DNA of 64,000 nt from Rhodosporidiobolus odoratus. Lineage: Eukaryota > Basidiomycota > Microbotryomycetes > Sporidiobolales > Sporidiobolaceae. The notes under the pieces are model-generated. The model had not been told where the DNA came from and did not search any database. It saw only the letters and a program-made list of their open reading frames with translations. The position numbers were made by a program, and so were the translations under genes. The DNA lies in NCBI GenBank assembly GCA_034387635.1, contig JAOANU010000003.1:1-64000 (forward strand), in the 5' to 3' direction. Below, one piece after another: positions 45,133 through 56,210 of the stretch; the stretch's first letter is position 1, and every line of letters starts with the position of its first letter.

Positions 45133-45459
45133 CAGGGGGACACAAAGCGGGGGTTTGAGGGTGAGTCCATCTCTCCGATGTGATGCCCCCGCCCACCAAC
45201 TGCACTGTCTTTCCTACTCTTTCCGGCTCCCTCGTTCTCTGCATACCTCTGATTTTGTCTGCCTCATCTACTGCAGCTTGCAGCCCTATCCTCGATACGA
45301 AAGAACTGATCACCCTCGTCCTTTTCCTGTTTCTTCCAAGGTGTGCTTCTGCCGACAAGACACGCAGGCAAGTCCGACAGCCGGACAGGAGACAGCAGCA
45401 GCAGCAGGGTTACAAGAAGCGCAATTCAACTTAGTCGCCCCTGCTACCCTTCTCGCCGT
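45133..45459. repeat. ~330-bp inverted repeat, right copy (partner 13,500-13,829)
   Basis: Contains the true PER1 3' end, the spacer, and an orphan fragment of the C2H2 gene's last codons (GHKAGV and stop, about 45,133-45,155) with no zinc-finger gene attached. Mirror image of the situation at 13.5 kb. Confidence 0.9.
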
Positions 45460-47075
45460 TTGTTACCGTAGTTCTGGCCTTTGCGGAATCGCCTTCCGAC
45501 GATCCCGCACCTCCAGTCACCCCACCAGCAAAGGAAGGCGGCGCGACCGCACTCCCTCTCCGACTGTCCCAACCACCAAAGATGCCCAACCCCAAGCCCG
45601 CTCCAAGGCCCGTCATCCGTCGTTTCGCCAACGCCGCCCCGCTGAGCAGTTGCTCCAACCCTCGTGCACTTCCTTCTCCCGCGCCACCAGCAGCCGCTAG
45701 CAATGATGACGTCGACGAGGTCGTTCCGCTTGCGCTGTTGCCGGGAAGGACGGACGAGGGATCGCCTCCTTCCCCTTGACCGTCGATCCAGCGCACGTCG
45801 GCGATGAGGAACCGATACCACACCATGACGACGGGAACAGTGCTGAGATGCCAGAGGGCATGGGCGTCGAGTAGTCGCAAGCTCCCCAGGCCGAGGGACA
45901 CGGGCGGGAAATCGAGCAGCTCGAGGGCGGTAAGCGTAGGGAGGGCGATGAGAGGGAAGAGCGGGGTGAGGTAGTGGGGCGCTCGGAAGCGAGCTCGAGC
46001 AGAAGGATAGGAAGAGAGTTGGCGGCGAGAGAAGTTGGAAGGGGAGGGCAGGCGAGCTTGCCGGACAGACCAGGCGGACCAGAGGAGGATGGTCGAGAGA
46101 GCGATGAGGACGTTGAAGCGCATATTGTAGGTGTAGTTGAAGCGAGGGAGGGATGCAAGATAGGCTACATGGAGAAGGTAGACGAGGGCGCAGGCCAAGG
46201 TGAAGGCGAGGGCTATTCTTCGTTGAGACGAAGGCGAAGACAGGGCCTTTCCTCGTCCTAAAGGGGCGTACCAGCCCTGTACTCGGACGACTCCACTCCA
46301 TAGACCGACTACCATGGTTCCCGCTGCACCGAAGTAATCTGCCCGTTCCGTCCAGTCCACATCCCTTGTGTGGAAAAGCGTGGATGCAACCCAGGCCGCC
46401 ACGCCTGATACCGCGTACGCCGCGTAGCAAATAGCCAGAGTTCTCCCTTCCGCCATTCTACCTGATGAAGCGAGTCGCCGCAAGGCCGTCAAGCCGACCC
46501 AGTGCGCCCACAGGTTTCCGAGCGAGAAGAGGACGGAAAGAGGCTCTTGGGCGGCGGGAATGAGGTAGACTGCCCATCGGAGGGGAGGGATGGAGAAGGG
46601 AAAGGTCGAAGTCAGGTCGAGGCGATGGAAGGGCCATTTGCCGTGAAACTGGACTTGACGCCCGGGTGGAAGACCTTGAAGAGAAGAAGGGACGGATGGA
46701 GAGGCCGGCGAGAGGGAGAGGGCGAGGTCGGTGAGGTGAGATGAGCAGGCATAGGAGCATGTTGCTGGGCAGCCCCATAGAAGGGAGGAAGAAGGGAACG
46801 AGGTGAAGAGAGGTGAAGGAAAATCGGATGAAGTGAAAGTTGAAGAGGGAGTGCAGAGTGCTGCGTCGCAGGCGGTCAAGCAGCGGTGGTAGGCATCTGA
46901 TCTATCTCCTATGGATGCGTTGGCTGGAGTAGATAGGGCTGCGAGTGTTGCCAATAATGCGATTGCTGTTGTTGTTGTTGTTGTTGCAGGTGGGGAGACT
47001 TGAGGAAGTCGCCTACGACAGCAAGCGAGAGTGAGCGATCAAAGGGCAAGTCAGGCAGTGACTTTGGACTTACAT
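45431..47075 (-). CDS. PER1: Per1-like GPI-anchor remodelling protein
   Basis: ER multi-pass protein of the Per1/PGAP3 family, which removes an acyl chain from GPI anchors during lipid remodelling. A signal peptide (AIALLATLAALSTPANASIG) leads into the Cys-rich lumenal part (YHRCLTACDAALC, GCPATCSYACSS) and the conserved VQFHGKWPFHR. Then follow SVLFSLGNLWAHWVGL, WVASTLFHTRDVDWTERADY with FGA, RFNYTYNMRFNV and DAHALWHLSTVP (family His/Asp residues). The C-terminus has an unusual Ser/Gly-rich extension of ~100 residues. No ATG opens this exon. A 61-nt intron (47013..47073) splits the start codon as AT|G, giving MRLPQVSPPA ahead of the signal sequence. The PER1 3' end is also present as a fragment at 13.5 kb. 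Confidence 0.92.
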
Positions 47076-47400
47076 GTCAGTCCCCCTGTCTACTTTGTCA
47101 CTTGGTATCAACCGGTGACTTCCAGATCAAGTTCGAGATGGTGCGCGCGGCAGCGGAGATTCAAAGAGCGAAACAAGGCAAATCCCATCTCCGTCTCACG
47201 TGGCTCTCTTGCGGTAGAAACATACGAGGACCGGAGTTGAAGCTCACAGACAAAGGCTACAAGTCAAATCAGCCGAATCCAAGCTGTGGATGCCGAGGCT
47301 TACGCTCATTCTCAACATTGGCTATCTTCTTCATTCTCAACATTCGCTATCTCAGTTCCCCTTTTTACTGTAACCTAGTAGCAGTCATCAATCCATTACC
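47076..47400. promoter_or_regulatory. shared divergent promoter region, PER1 / COX17
   Basis: A 325-bp space between divergently transcribed PER1 (-) and COX17 (+), so both promoters must lie here. No specific factor site identified. Confidence 0.5.
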
Positions 47401-48031
47401 ATGTGGCCATTCTCATCTTCCACCTTCACCTCCCCTTCCCCAGTTGCCTCTGCTTCATCTCTCGCACCGCCACCACCTCAAGGTCCCGTCTCTCTCCATC
47501 CAACTCTCGGTCGACCCTTGACAAACAGCGAGGCAGCCAACCCTACACTCAACCCGAGAAACCCCGAAGGTCACAAACCGTAAGTCTCCTTCCTCTCTCT
47601 CGCAAGTCATGCCGAACGAGTAAAGCGGAAGGCTCGGTTCGGGAAGGTCAGGGCAGAGTGCGCGGTGGAGACAGCTCGAGCAGGGCAAACACTGCCCACA
47701 TCCCTGGCCATTGAGCTGGCTGGGTAGGCAGGGACGACTCCTCGACAGCTTCCACTCGTCCTTTTCCCCCCTCTCCCTTCACCCGTTCTCCCGTCCGTTC
47801 CGTCCATGCCATACATTGTCCGACTCCCTTCCGTCATGCTGACCCGACCCGCGCGTCCCCCTCTCCCTTTCTCGCAGGTGTTGCGCCTGTCCAGAGACCA
47901 AAAAAGCCCGCGACGACTGCTTCCTCCAATTCGGATCCAACGCCGACGACGGGGCCGACTCGGCCAACAAGTGCAAGGAGATCGTCGAGGCGCACCGTAA
48001 ATGTATGCGGAGCTTAGGGTTCAATGTGTAG
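47401..48031 (+). CDS. COX17: Cox17 copper chaperone
   Basis: Delivers Cu(I) to Sco1 and Cox11 for cytochrome c oxidase assembly in the mitochondrial intermembrane space. Exon 1 47401..47579 and exon 2 47878..48031 give 110 residues. The splice forms [20 protein letters not shown], which has the Cu-binding CC-x-C, followed by the twin CX9C pattern with CKEIVEAHRKCMRSLGF. The ~60-residue N-terminal extension is longer than in yeast Cox17 and Ser/Pro-rich. The 298-nt intron is long for this genome. Confidence 0.95.
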
Positions 48032-48463
48032 CAGCAGCGGATTGGGGGTATCAGCGACGGTCACCACTCTTCTTCTTTTTCTGCCTCCCTCTCCCAACGT
48101 CGGTCGACTGCTTGCGTGTGTCTTGCCTTCTCATGCTCTCATCCAATGACCACACACTGCACTCATAGAGGCATGATGCTCAACCTGCTGTGGTATAAGG
48201 GCTGTCCGGCATTGCTCGACAGCCTCCCGGCCTAGTCTGTTACGCCAGCGAGGACGGGTCATACCGCCCTCTAGGCCGCGTCGACCGGTACGTGCACTGC
48301 TGCGCTTATACCCGTTGTCTTTGAGCCTGGAGAAGGGGGAAGGTCGCTGCCCAGCTTGCGGTTCCCGGTGAACGGAAGACTGTAGCTGAGCTTTGCTCCT
48401 CCATCGCCCCGCGGGTCTTAGCCAGCTGCTTTGCCCGCCATCCACCACTCCTATGGCGGCGCT
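48032..48463. other. convergent intergenic region with strong inverted repeats
   Basis: Between the converging 3' ends of COX17 and the JMJD4-like gene. It includes GGCCTAG...CTAGGCC (about 48,226-48,274) and GGCTGTC...GACAGCC (about 48,200-48,227) palindromes. This could be a structured RNA, a terminator-like 3' UTR fold, or chance in GC-rich DNA. No match to a known RNA family could be made by eye. Confidence 0.4.
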
Positions 48464-50145
48464 TTACCCTTCGCCAGCGCTAACAATTGCCTCTAACCGT
48501 GCGAGCTCAGCCTCGATATCCTCGACAACCTGACCAAGGCCCGGTAGCGAACGCAGCTCCTGCTCCTGACGCTGCCGGAAGTCGATGAGGACGGATCGTA
48601 CCTGCGTGACAGATGCTCAGCGAGTAGACGGGAACGGGGCAGCACGCGTCGAGAGGAAACGCGGTGAAGGCGCACCTTTTCAATGACGAAGGAGAGGGGC
48701 GGTCGAGCTTCCGCGGGGACGGCAGGCCATCTAGACGAGCTCATCCGCTCCGAGAGCTCCGATGGGGATGCGGCGAGGTTGCCCAGGGTGTAACGAATCA
48801 TGCGGAAGAAGATGGGAAAGCTACAAGCAAGAAGCCAATGTCAGCCGCCGTTGAGCCGGGCTTCTCCTTCCTACAGACCAGGCAGGCAGGGTGAAAGACT
48901 TACCTCCAGCCTTCACTCCTCTCCACTAACGCATCGACCTCCTTCTCCCACTCTTCGTGCCATACCGCTTCGCCCTGACCCTTCCTCTTTGCTTGCTCGA
49001 TGAGGAGGTCCTTGACGTCGTCTATCGCTTCTCGAGCTCGAGATACCTCGGCGCAGAGTGATGTGTAGATCGCGCGGAGGCAATGCGAGTTGGCCCAGTT
49101 GTGGTTGAGGGAAAGAGTTGGATGCGAGAGGTTGTGGACCGAGTGATACCACCCGGACGGACTGCACTGGCGAGAGGCATTTTAGCGGGGGCGTCCTAGA
49201 GCACGAGCAAGTCCAAATGCGGAGGGAAAAGCGGGTTCACAACAGTAAGGAGACCAAAGCGCACATGAAAATGGTTTCCCCTTGCTCTTGTTCGACAATA
49301 AGCATGCCCCTGCCTTCGAAAGCACTCTTCTGCTCTCGACTCCAAGCATCGCAGTTGACGCCTCGATCTTGGCGCTCGGCTTCAAGAATAAGGGGCCGAA
49401 GAGCAGGCGTGAGGTCCGGAGGAAAGAGGTACCATCGCTTGCAACCGTAAAGGTTCGTCGAGATGGAGTAAGAGCAGTCTGTAGACAGTCCTAGGCTCAG
49501 CATGAAGCGAGTAACGCGGCTAATAGCCGTCTAGCAGCCGAGGAAAGACAGCGTGAATGGCCAGATGGAAAACGCACAAACATCCCGATGAAGCGCGGTG
49601 AACGTGTCCCCTCCTCCAGCATACACGAAGCGAAAGTCGTCCCCTTTGCCGTCCTTTCCTCCTTCGTGCTCATTCATCCAATCGTCCGCCCAGCAGTCCA
49701 TGACCTCGTACAATTCCTTCGCGACTTTGTCCCTCCCGATCTGCACGCTGCCTCCACTGGCTTCTCCAGCTCGATGCACGGCGAGGGGGAGGTGCCAATC
49801 CTTCAAGTACTCGACTCTGCCCTGTCCAGCTTGCCATAGTTGAAGCAAGTCGGCGAAATGGTGAACCTCCGTCTCATCGCGAGTGCTGCTTGCATGCCCC
49901 TGTACCTCGAGACAGCCGGCACAATTTACTTCTAGCTCTCCATAGAGCTTGTCGAGAGCCGCCCAGTCGAGTTCGCCGTCTGGAGTGCGCCAGCGGGCGA
50001 AGAGAGACCATAGATGAACATAAGAAGGAGGGAAGAGACAGGGAGTATTGGGAACGAGGTGATGGTAACGGAAATAGTTGTAGGTGCACTGTTGAGGGGT
50101 CAGGCGGGGTACCGAAACGTTAGCAGCATCGTGAGACGACGGCAT
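48464..50145 (-). CDS. JmjC-domain lysyl hydroxylase, JMJD4-like
   Basis: Fe(II)/2-oxoglutarate oxygenase; human JMJD4 hydroxylates a lysine in release factor eRF1. It starts MPSSHDAANVSVPRLTPQQC. Motifs in order: YLKDWHLPLAVHR, CWADDWMNEHEGG, DDFRFVYAGGGDTFTALHRD (HxD iron ligands), SYSISTNLYGCKRWYLFPPD (characteristic of this subfamily), MPSGWYHSVHNL, and LSLNHNWANSHCLRAIYTSL (distal His). The C-terminal helical part ends at 48464. A handful of short introns. No lesion seen. Cytosolic by the absence of targeting signals. Confidence 0.9.
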
Positions 50146-50465
50146 TAAGTTGACAAGAAATTAGAAAATGCGAGTCTGCGATCGTCTCGCTTGTGACCCG
50201 AGAAACTGCTTTCGTGTCCTTTTCTAGCAGCCGGTCATCTCATCGAGCTGATCTGATGCGCTGGCAGAAGGCCTATTACAGGATCTACGGTATATGACGG
50301 GGCAAAACAGGAAGAAAAGAGAACCGGAGGGAAAACTGGAAAAGTGCGAGGATGATACAGACAAGTGACCAAGCCGTTCCTCAGTTGACTGTGTAACGGA
50401 AACGAGGGAAGTGTAAACATGCGCGTCCATTGCGAGAGACGATTCAACAATGGTGCTGGCCAAGA
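50146..50465. other. intergenic region
   Basis: About 320 bases between the JMJD4-like start and the first bleomycin hydrolase stop. Nothing recognised. Confidence 0.4.
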
Positions 50466-52888
50466 TTAGGCGCAGGATCCTGAATTGCAGAAGGGCGGAG
50501 GCCGACGGGTGAACAAGCCTGTCCTTCATCGGACGGAACGGCGACGGAGAGGAAGATACGAGAGAAAACCGCTTACCGAACACGTCCCAGGGAGGAAGGA
50601 CCGTAGGCGTCGAATGGTCATAGACGTCGAGCAGGTCATGCGGGACGTAGGAGCGGGGAGCGACGATCTGGAAGACATAGTTCCTGCAGCGCAAAACAGC
50701 GGTCAGTAAAGACGCACGTTGGAGAACGAAGTGTCGAGATCGCCCAAGCCAGGAGAAACGCAGGAGGAGGGGAAGATGGAGAAAGAAGAGGAGAAATTGG
50801 AAGAAACCCACTTGAACCATTCGTGCGTCATGACGAGGAAGCCCTTGTTGCATGCTTCGGGACCCTGCGAAACCCAGCGGGTACGTCAGTCAAGCGAGAA
50901 GAGGACGGAGGAACGCGGCCTGTTGCGTACCCAGCTGTTCTCGACCCTCCACCTGACAGGCTTGCCGGTATCCGGATCGATGTGCACGCCAGTAAGCATC
51001 ATGGCACTACGAATGGCAGAGAAGGTCAGGAAAGCTGGAAGAAGGGGGGAGGCCGGCCAGCGTACTGGGTCATGGAAGAGTCGGACGCGAGAAGCCTCTG
51101 CTTCTTGCTCATCCGGACGACCGTACCGAATGCTTCGTCATACTCGAACAGGCGCATGTCCATGATACCATCCTGGGTGTTGGAGCACTTGTCGACTGCA
51201 AAAGGGGGGGAAGAGGATCAGCGGCCTCTTCTCCGTGAGCTGCGTAGTGCAGCTGTGTCGTAAGAGAAGCATGCTCACCATCGCAGCCGAACCACACGGG
51301 GGTGTCCGTCTTCAAGATACTGATGGCAAGGGTGGCGAGATCAGCCGAAGGCATGTTGAGGTAACGGAGTGGTCGGCCTCCGACGACGTTGCCCAGTCGG
51401 TCAACGGTGTAGGTGGCCTTGTAGTCGTGACGGGGGTCGTTGACTACGGAAATGGTATCGGAGCAGTTGTAGCCGGCGTGCTTCTGGGCGAACTCGAGCG
51501 GGGTGGTGACCAGTCGCTGCACCCTCTTATTCTTGTCGACGTACTCCCAAACAATCTGCAGATACGGTGACTAGGTGAGTATCTTCGCTGCTTGTGTATC
51601 GTCCGCGAGGAGAGGGCAAGGGACAAGGTACAGAAGGAAAAGGCTGACCTTCTCATCAGGTTTGGGCGGAGTGCCGCAGGTGATGGTAAGGATTCGGTAG
51701 ATCTCCTTAAGCATCTCGTCCTTGAGATTCCGAGCTTGCTGCATCGCGGCCCGCTTGCCACTTCGCGAGGCGGTGGGGTTCTCGGCCAAAATCGCTTTTC
51801 GAAGCTTGAGAGCCATTTCGCGGAGCTTGCTGGTGAGGAGAGCATCGAGGGCGGCGCTGTTGGAGCTGTTCCAGCTTTCGGGAAAGACAGTTTGCTGCAG
51901 AGACAAAAGGTTAGCAAGCCTTGCGGATACAACAGCTGAAAGACTGGGACGAACGGGGCAGAGACCGAAGTTCTCGACGAGCGAGACCGCAAGATCCCAC
52001 TGGCCACCATCCTGCGCCGGGGTCGAGGAAAAGAGGTATTGGACGGTGCGCGAGTCTAAAGGCTGGTCGGCGGTGTCCTAGAAGAATCAATGGCAAGTCA
52101 GCAAAGTAGCCCAATTCGGAAGACAAGACAAGAGTGTACCAGTGCTTGCTCAAGGAAGTAGTTGGCCTGCCGAGCGCCATCCGGACGATCAGTATTGGGC
52201 ATCAAGGAAGAGGGGCGAAAGAACGCACCTTGCTCAAATGGTCATAGAAGAAAAGGTAGCTTTGCGAGAGCTGGAAGTTGTCAAGGCCGAACTTGCGAGA
52301 AGTGAAAATTCGGACGACGTTGCAGGTTGCGAAGAGCCAACATCGACCAGAGCTTAGCTGGTTAGCGACCGGGTTACCCTCGAGAGAGATCTGGTCGGAG
52401 AAAACTGTACGAGTCGTGAAAGAAGTCAGCATCAATGATGCGCACTGCTTCCAATGCTCCGCATGGCCGCACGTACTCATCTGGTCCTGGATCTTGGCTT
52501 GTCGGGACTGCAGAACGATATTCATGTTGGTGCGGGACAGCACGGTCTTGGCGAGAGCATATTGAGGGTCTTTTTCCAGCTCATCGTGCCAGTCGTCGAT
52601 GTGCTCGAGCGTGATCTGTGAAGCCACGACAAGTCAGTGGACCGTCCCATAGGAGGAGGGTGGAAGGTCAAGGATATACGGAACCAGGGTGTTCTCCCGC
52701 ATGGCCAGCTTCAGATCCAGCGCCGGACACGCAACCGGTTGGCTTTGCGACGGCCGGTTCCGTCGTATCAAAGACAGAGTCGCGACGCTGGTGAGCCAAA
52801 GCAGACGTAGGGGGAGCCGCCGCGGTAGGTCCGTCAGTTCAGGTGCGACCGACGCAGGTTAAGTGGGAGAACGCACAACGAAACTCAT
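50466..52888 (-). CDS. BLH1: bleomycin hydrolase, paralogue 1
   Basis: Papain-like C1B aminopeptidase that forms a hexameric barrel, hydrolyses homocysteine thiolactone and inactivates bleomycin. A tiny first exon encodes MSFV, then a variable exon (RRDSVFDTTEPAVAKP). The core follows: ITLEHIDDWHDELEKDPQYA, NQLSSGRCWLFATCNVVRIF (catalytic Cys), FQLSQSYLFFYDHLSK, LVTTPLEFAQKHAGYNCSDT, SSMTHAMMLTGVHIDPDTGK (catalytic His, codon split by an intron) and WRVENSWGPEACNKGF (catalytic Asn). The likely end after PPWDVFG is a short exon reading SCA; the C-terminal residues of this family sit in the active site and set aminopeptidase behaviour. All catalytic residues are intact. Confidence 0.94.
51650..51935. 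repeat. gene-conversion-like patch in bleomycin hydrolase 1 (partner 54,955-55,240)
   Basis: Across this exon and the following intron the two paralogues differ at only about 5-7 percent of sites by eye. The intron run from TTTGCTGCAGAGACAAAAGG onward is nearly identical, while introns on either side are unalignable and neighbouring exons differ at many third positions. Confidence 0.6.
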
Positions 52889-53737
52889 TGCAGATGTAGA
52901 ACGATGTTAGGTGCGGACGGGCGGCGAAGGGCAAGCAAAGACACACAGGAGGAGTGATAGGGAGAAAGAGAAGCGAGGCAAGGAGAGGAGAAGGCGACCA
53001 TCCGGCGCGGAAGTATCCGCGGAGGGTCCGAAAGAGGAGAGAGGGGGAGGCGCTGAGGGTTGAAGCCGAAGAAGCGGAGCCACCACAATGGGTCTGCCCG
53101 CTCAGGTTTGCACCATGTTCTTCCGGCTGAGCACGGGGATCAACAGGGATGCGAAACGCAGGCAAAGATGCTGCGCAAGCCTTTTGATTGCGTCGGATGA
53201 GTATCTGCTCAGGCTGTTCGCATTGACCTGCATAGGCCCAGATAGCGAGGTCCAGTTCGTTGGGCTCGGTGCTGAAAATAGATGGCGTGGAGCCTATCCA
53301 CCGCTTGGTTCGGCGGAGGCGGAGGAAAGTGGAGGGTGCCGTGGATAATGAGGCCTGGTTAGTCAGGTTCCGATAGTCCTGTGCTGTGCAAGGGCGAGCT
53401 TGCACGCACCGCTTGCCAGTGTCGTTCCACGCCGTACCAGAATAAGCGTGCAGCGGGTCGGAAACACGCATTCGTGTAGCACAGAAGGAAACGCCAACAC
53501 CGGATCGCGAATGAGAAGGTCGAGCATACTTTCGATGCTTGTGCCGAACCGCTGCTTCTCACGCCTCTCGAGCAAGTCGCACAGCGTCTACTACCGACAG
53601 TGCAAACCGGGAAGGACCAAGTCCGGTTACAGAGAGGACAGTAGGTACAGGATGGCGAAGGAGCAATAATACCGACGTACAGGCAGCGGAACAATAGCGA
53701 GAGAAGGGCGCAGAGTGCGTGCGTAGCCGGCAGCTTA
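52889..53737. other. intergenic region between the two bleomycin hydrolase genes
   Basis: About 850 bases: promoter of paralogue 1 and 3' flank of paralogue 2. Open frames on both strands lack any recognisable feature and I take them as chance. Confidence 0.5.
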
Positions 53738-56210
53738 TCAACTCACTGTGGACGCAGGACGTCAGCTGCCTGCTTCCAATAAGGAGCGGGCTGGCCTCGG
53801 AAGAACAACAGTGCGGGCGGTACTCAGAAGTGTGGATGAGTGAGCTCGGAGAAAACTCACGTAAGAAGTCCCACGGGGGCAGCGACGTTGGTGCCGAATG
53901 GTCGTAGATGTCGAGCAGGTCCCGCGAGAGGAAAGACCGAGGAGCTACAATGTTGAAAACGTAGTTCCTGTGGACAATGGTGTCAGCTGTGTCACTAAAA
54001 GAGGCCCATTCGGAGCTGACTTGTAACCTTGTCCGCCTGCGCTCAAAGCGTAGGACGACAAAGGGAAAGAAAGCTCACTTGAACCAATCGTGCGTCATCA
54101 CCAAGAATCCCTTGTTACAGGCTTCCGGTCCCTGTGTTCTCCTAACTGGTCAGCGCTGTTTGTCTATAAGAAAGGAGAGCTGCAAAGCGTACCCAGCTAT
54201 TCTCAACCCTCCATCTGACCGGTTCACCCGTCTCGGGGTCAAGATGTACTCCAGTCAGCGTCATGGCGCTAAGTAAAAATGCATTACATCAGTGCCCAGT
54301 CGACCCGATTCAACGCCGTGGACGGCAGGCGGAAAAAGACTCACTGGACGGGCGCTGAGTCGTACGAAAGAACGCGCTCCTCCTTGCTCATACGCACGCG
54401 CGTTCCGAAGGCTTGTTTGTACTGCCGTATGTGAGTGTCCATGATACCGTCCTGTGTGTTTGTCGCTTTCTCCACTGCCAAGCAAGTGAAAAGGCAATAA
54501 TTAGTCTCAGGTCTCGGAGGGCGCGACGGACCGCCAGCTAAACTGAACCCCGTTCAGGGCCAACAGGCCTACGACAGACTCACCGTCGCAGGCAAACCAA
54601 ACAGGCATGTCAGCCTTGAGGATGCTGATCGCCAAGTCGGCCAATTCGATAGACGGCAAGTTGTACCATCGGACCGGCGGCGCGCCGACCACGTTTCCGC
54701 TACGTTCGACGGTGAGCACCGTCTTGTACGCATGACGGGGATCGTCTACGACCGACACACAATCCGAGCAGTTGTAGCCGGCGTGCTTCTGGGCAAATTC
54801 GAGCGGCGTGGTGACCAGTCGCTGCACCCTCTTATTCTTGTCGACGTATTCCCAGACGATCTGTAGTTCACAAGACAATGAGTATTCTACCGGTTGTCTC
54901 GCGTTGATAAGACGAAGAGCAAGAGCCAGGGTTGCAGCGGAGAAGGCTTACCTTCTCGTTAGGTTTGGGCGGTGTGCCGCAGGTGATGGTGAGGATCCGG
55001 TAGATCTCCTTGAGCATCTCGTCCTTGAGCATCCGAGCGCGCTGCATCGCAGCGCGCTTGCCACTTCGCGAGGCGGTGGGGTTCTCGGCCAGAATGGCTT
55101 TTCGAAGCTTGAGAGCCATTTCGCGGAGCTTGCTGGTGAGGAGAGCGTCGAGGGCAGCGCTGTTGGAGCTGTTCCAGCTTTCGGGGAAGACAGTTTGCTG
55201 CAGAGACAAAAGGTTAGCAGGCCTTGCGGATACAACAGCTGAAAGACCGAGACGAACGGGACACAACCCGTAATTCTCGACAAGGGCGACTGCAAAGTCC
55301 CACTGCCCGCCGTCTTGTGCAGGGGTTTGAGAGAATAGGAATTGGACCGTGCGAGAGTCGAGGGGCTGGTCGGCCGTGTCCTGAAGGAATAGTCGGATAT
55401 TAGCAGCTAATAACGCAAGCCGCAAAACGGGGTACGCACGAGGGCTTGTTCGAGGAAGTAGTTCGCCTACGGACCACCCTTGTTAACTTCGTATGCAGTG
55501 CAGAAGGAGTATGGACCCGAGACGTACTTTGCTGAGGTGGTCGTAGAAGAACAGATAGCTTTGCGAGAGTTGGAAGCTTCGCAACCCGAATTTGCGAGAG
55601 GTGAAGATCCGGACGACATTGCAGAGAGAGAACAGCCAGCAGCGCCCTGAGCTGAGCTGATTGGTAATGGGCTCGCCTTCGAGGGAGATTTTGTGAGAAA
55701 AGACTGAGGACAAGTAAAGGTCAAGCGTTGCCACCGCCGAAGCCATCAATTTGAGCGCACTCATCTGGTCCTGAATCCGGGCGTGCCGAGACTGCAGCAC
55801 GATGTTCATGTTTGTTCTAGAGAGGATAGTTTTGGCGAGAGCATATTGAGGGTCTTTTTCCAGCTCATCGTGCCAGTCGTCGATATGCTCAAGCGTGATC
55901 TGTTCAACCTCGTCGAGTCAGCAGAGCGCTTACTCAAAGGACGCTGGCAGGCTGAGGACGTACGGAACCAGGGTGCTCTCCCGCATGGCCAACTTCAGTT
56001 CCAGCAGAGTGCCCAAACTCTCTCGACTTCGACACACCGGGGTCCGAAGCGGCATAGCCCGTGGGCATGTAATCCAGCACAGAATCGCGACGTTGTCGGT
56101 TCTGTATCACGGAGGGTTATGATGCGGATTGTCAGCGGAGACGAAGAAAGGAGAAATAGGGAGTGGAAAGAAGGACAACGGGAGCCACTCACAACGCTCT
56201 TGACGGACAT
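53738..56210 (-). CDS. bleomycin hydrolase, paralogue 2
   Basis: Tandem copy in the same orientation and with the same exon plan. Exon 1 encodes MSVKSV; exon 2 begins NRQRRDSVLDYMPTG, aligned with the variable exon of paralogue 1. Catalytic residues are preserved: Cys in QLSSGRCWLFSLCNVVRIF, His in DSAPVHAMTLTGVHLDPETG (again split by an intron), and Asn in VRWRVENSWGPEACNKGF. Divergence is greatest in the N-terminal exon and introns. The end after PPWDFL is a very short last exon and its exact stop (53738 here) is uncertain. The C-terminus therefore differs from paralogue 1, which in this family could alter peptide trimming. Confidence 0.92.
54955..55240. repeat. gene-conversion-like patch in bleomycin hydrolase 2 (partner 51,650-51,935)
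   Basis: Partner of the high-identity patch in paralogue 1. Covers the exon with AMKLR-like KLREMALKLRKAILAENPTA and the intron immediately before it in gene order. Confidence 0.6.

Noticed and set aside
46954..46954. PER1 starting at a non-ATG codon within the signal-peptide exon
   Set aside because: A split-ATG splice 60-120 bases upstream explains the start better than TTG initiation.
48140..48463. Candidate SRP RNA, RNase P RNA or U3 snoRNA in the COX17-JMJD4 spacer
   Set aside because: I looked for the conserved core motifs of these RNAs on both strands and could not find a consistent set; only generic stems remain.
52839..53471. 210-codon minus ORF between the bleomycin hydrolase genes
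   Set aside because: No domain, shadow-like composition, and it covers the promoter and first exon of paralogue 1.
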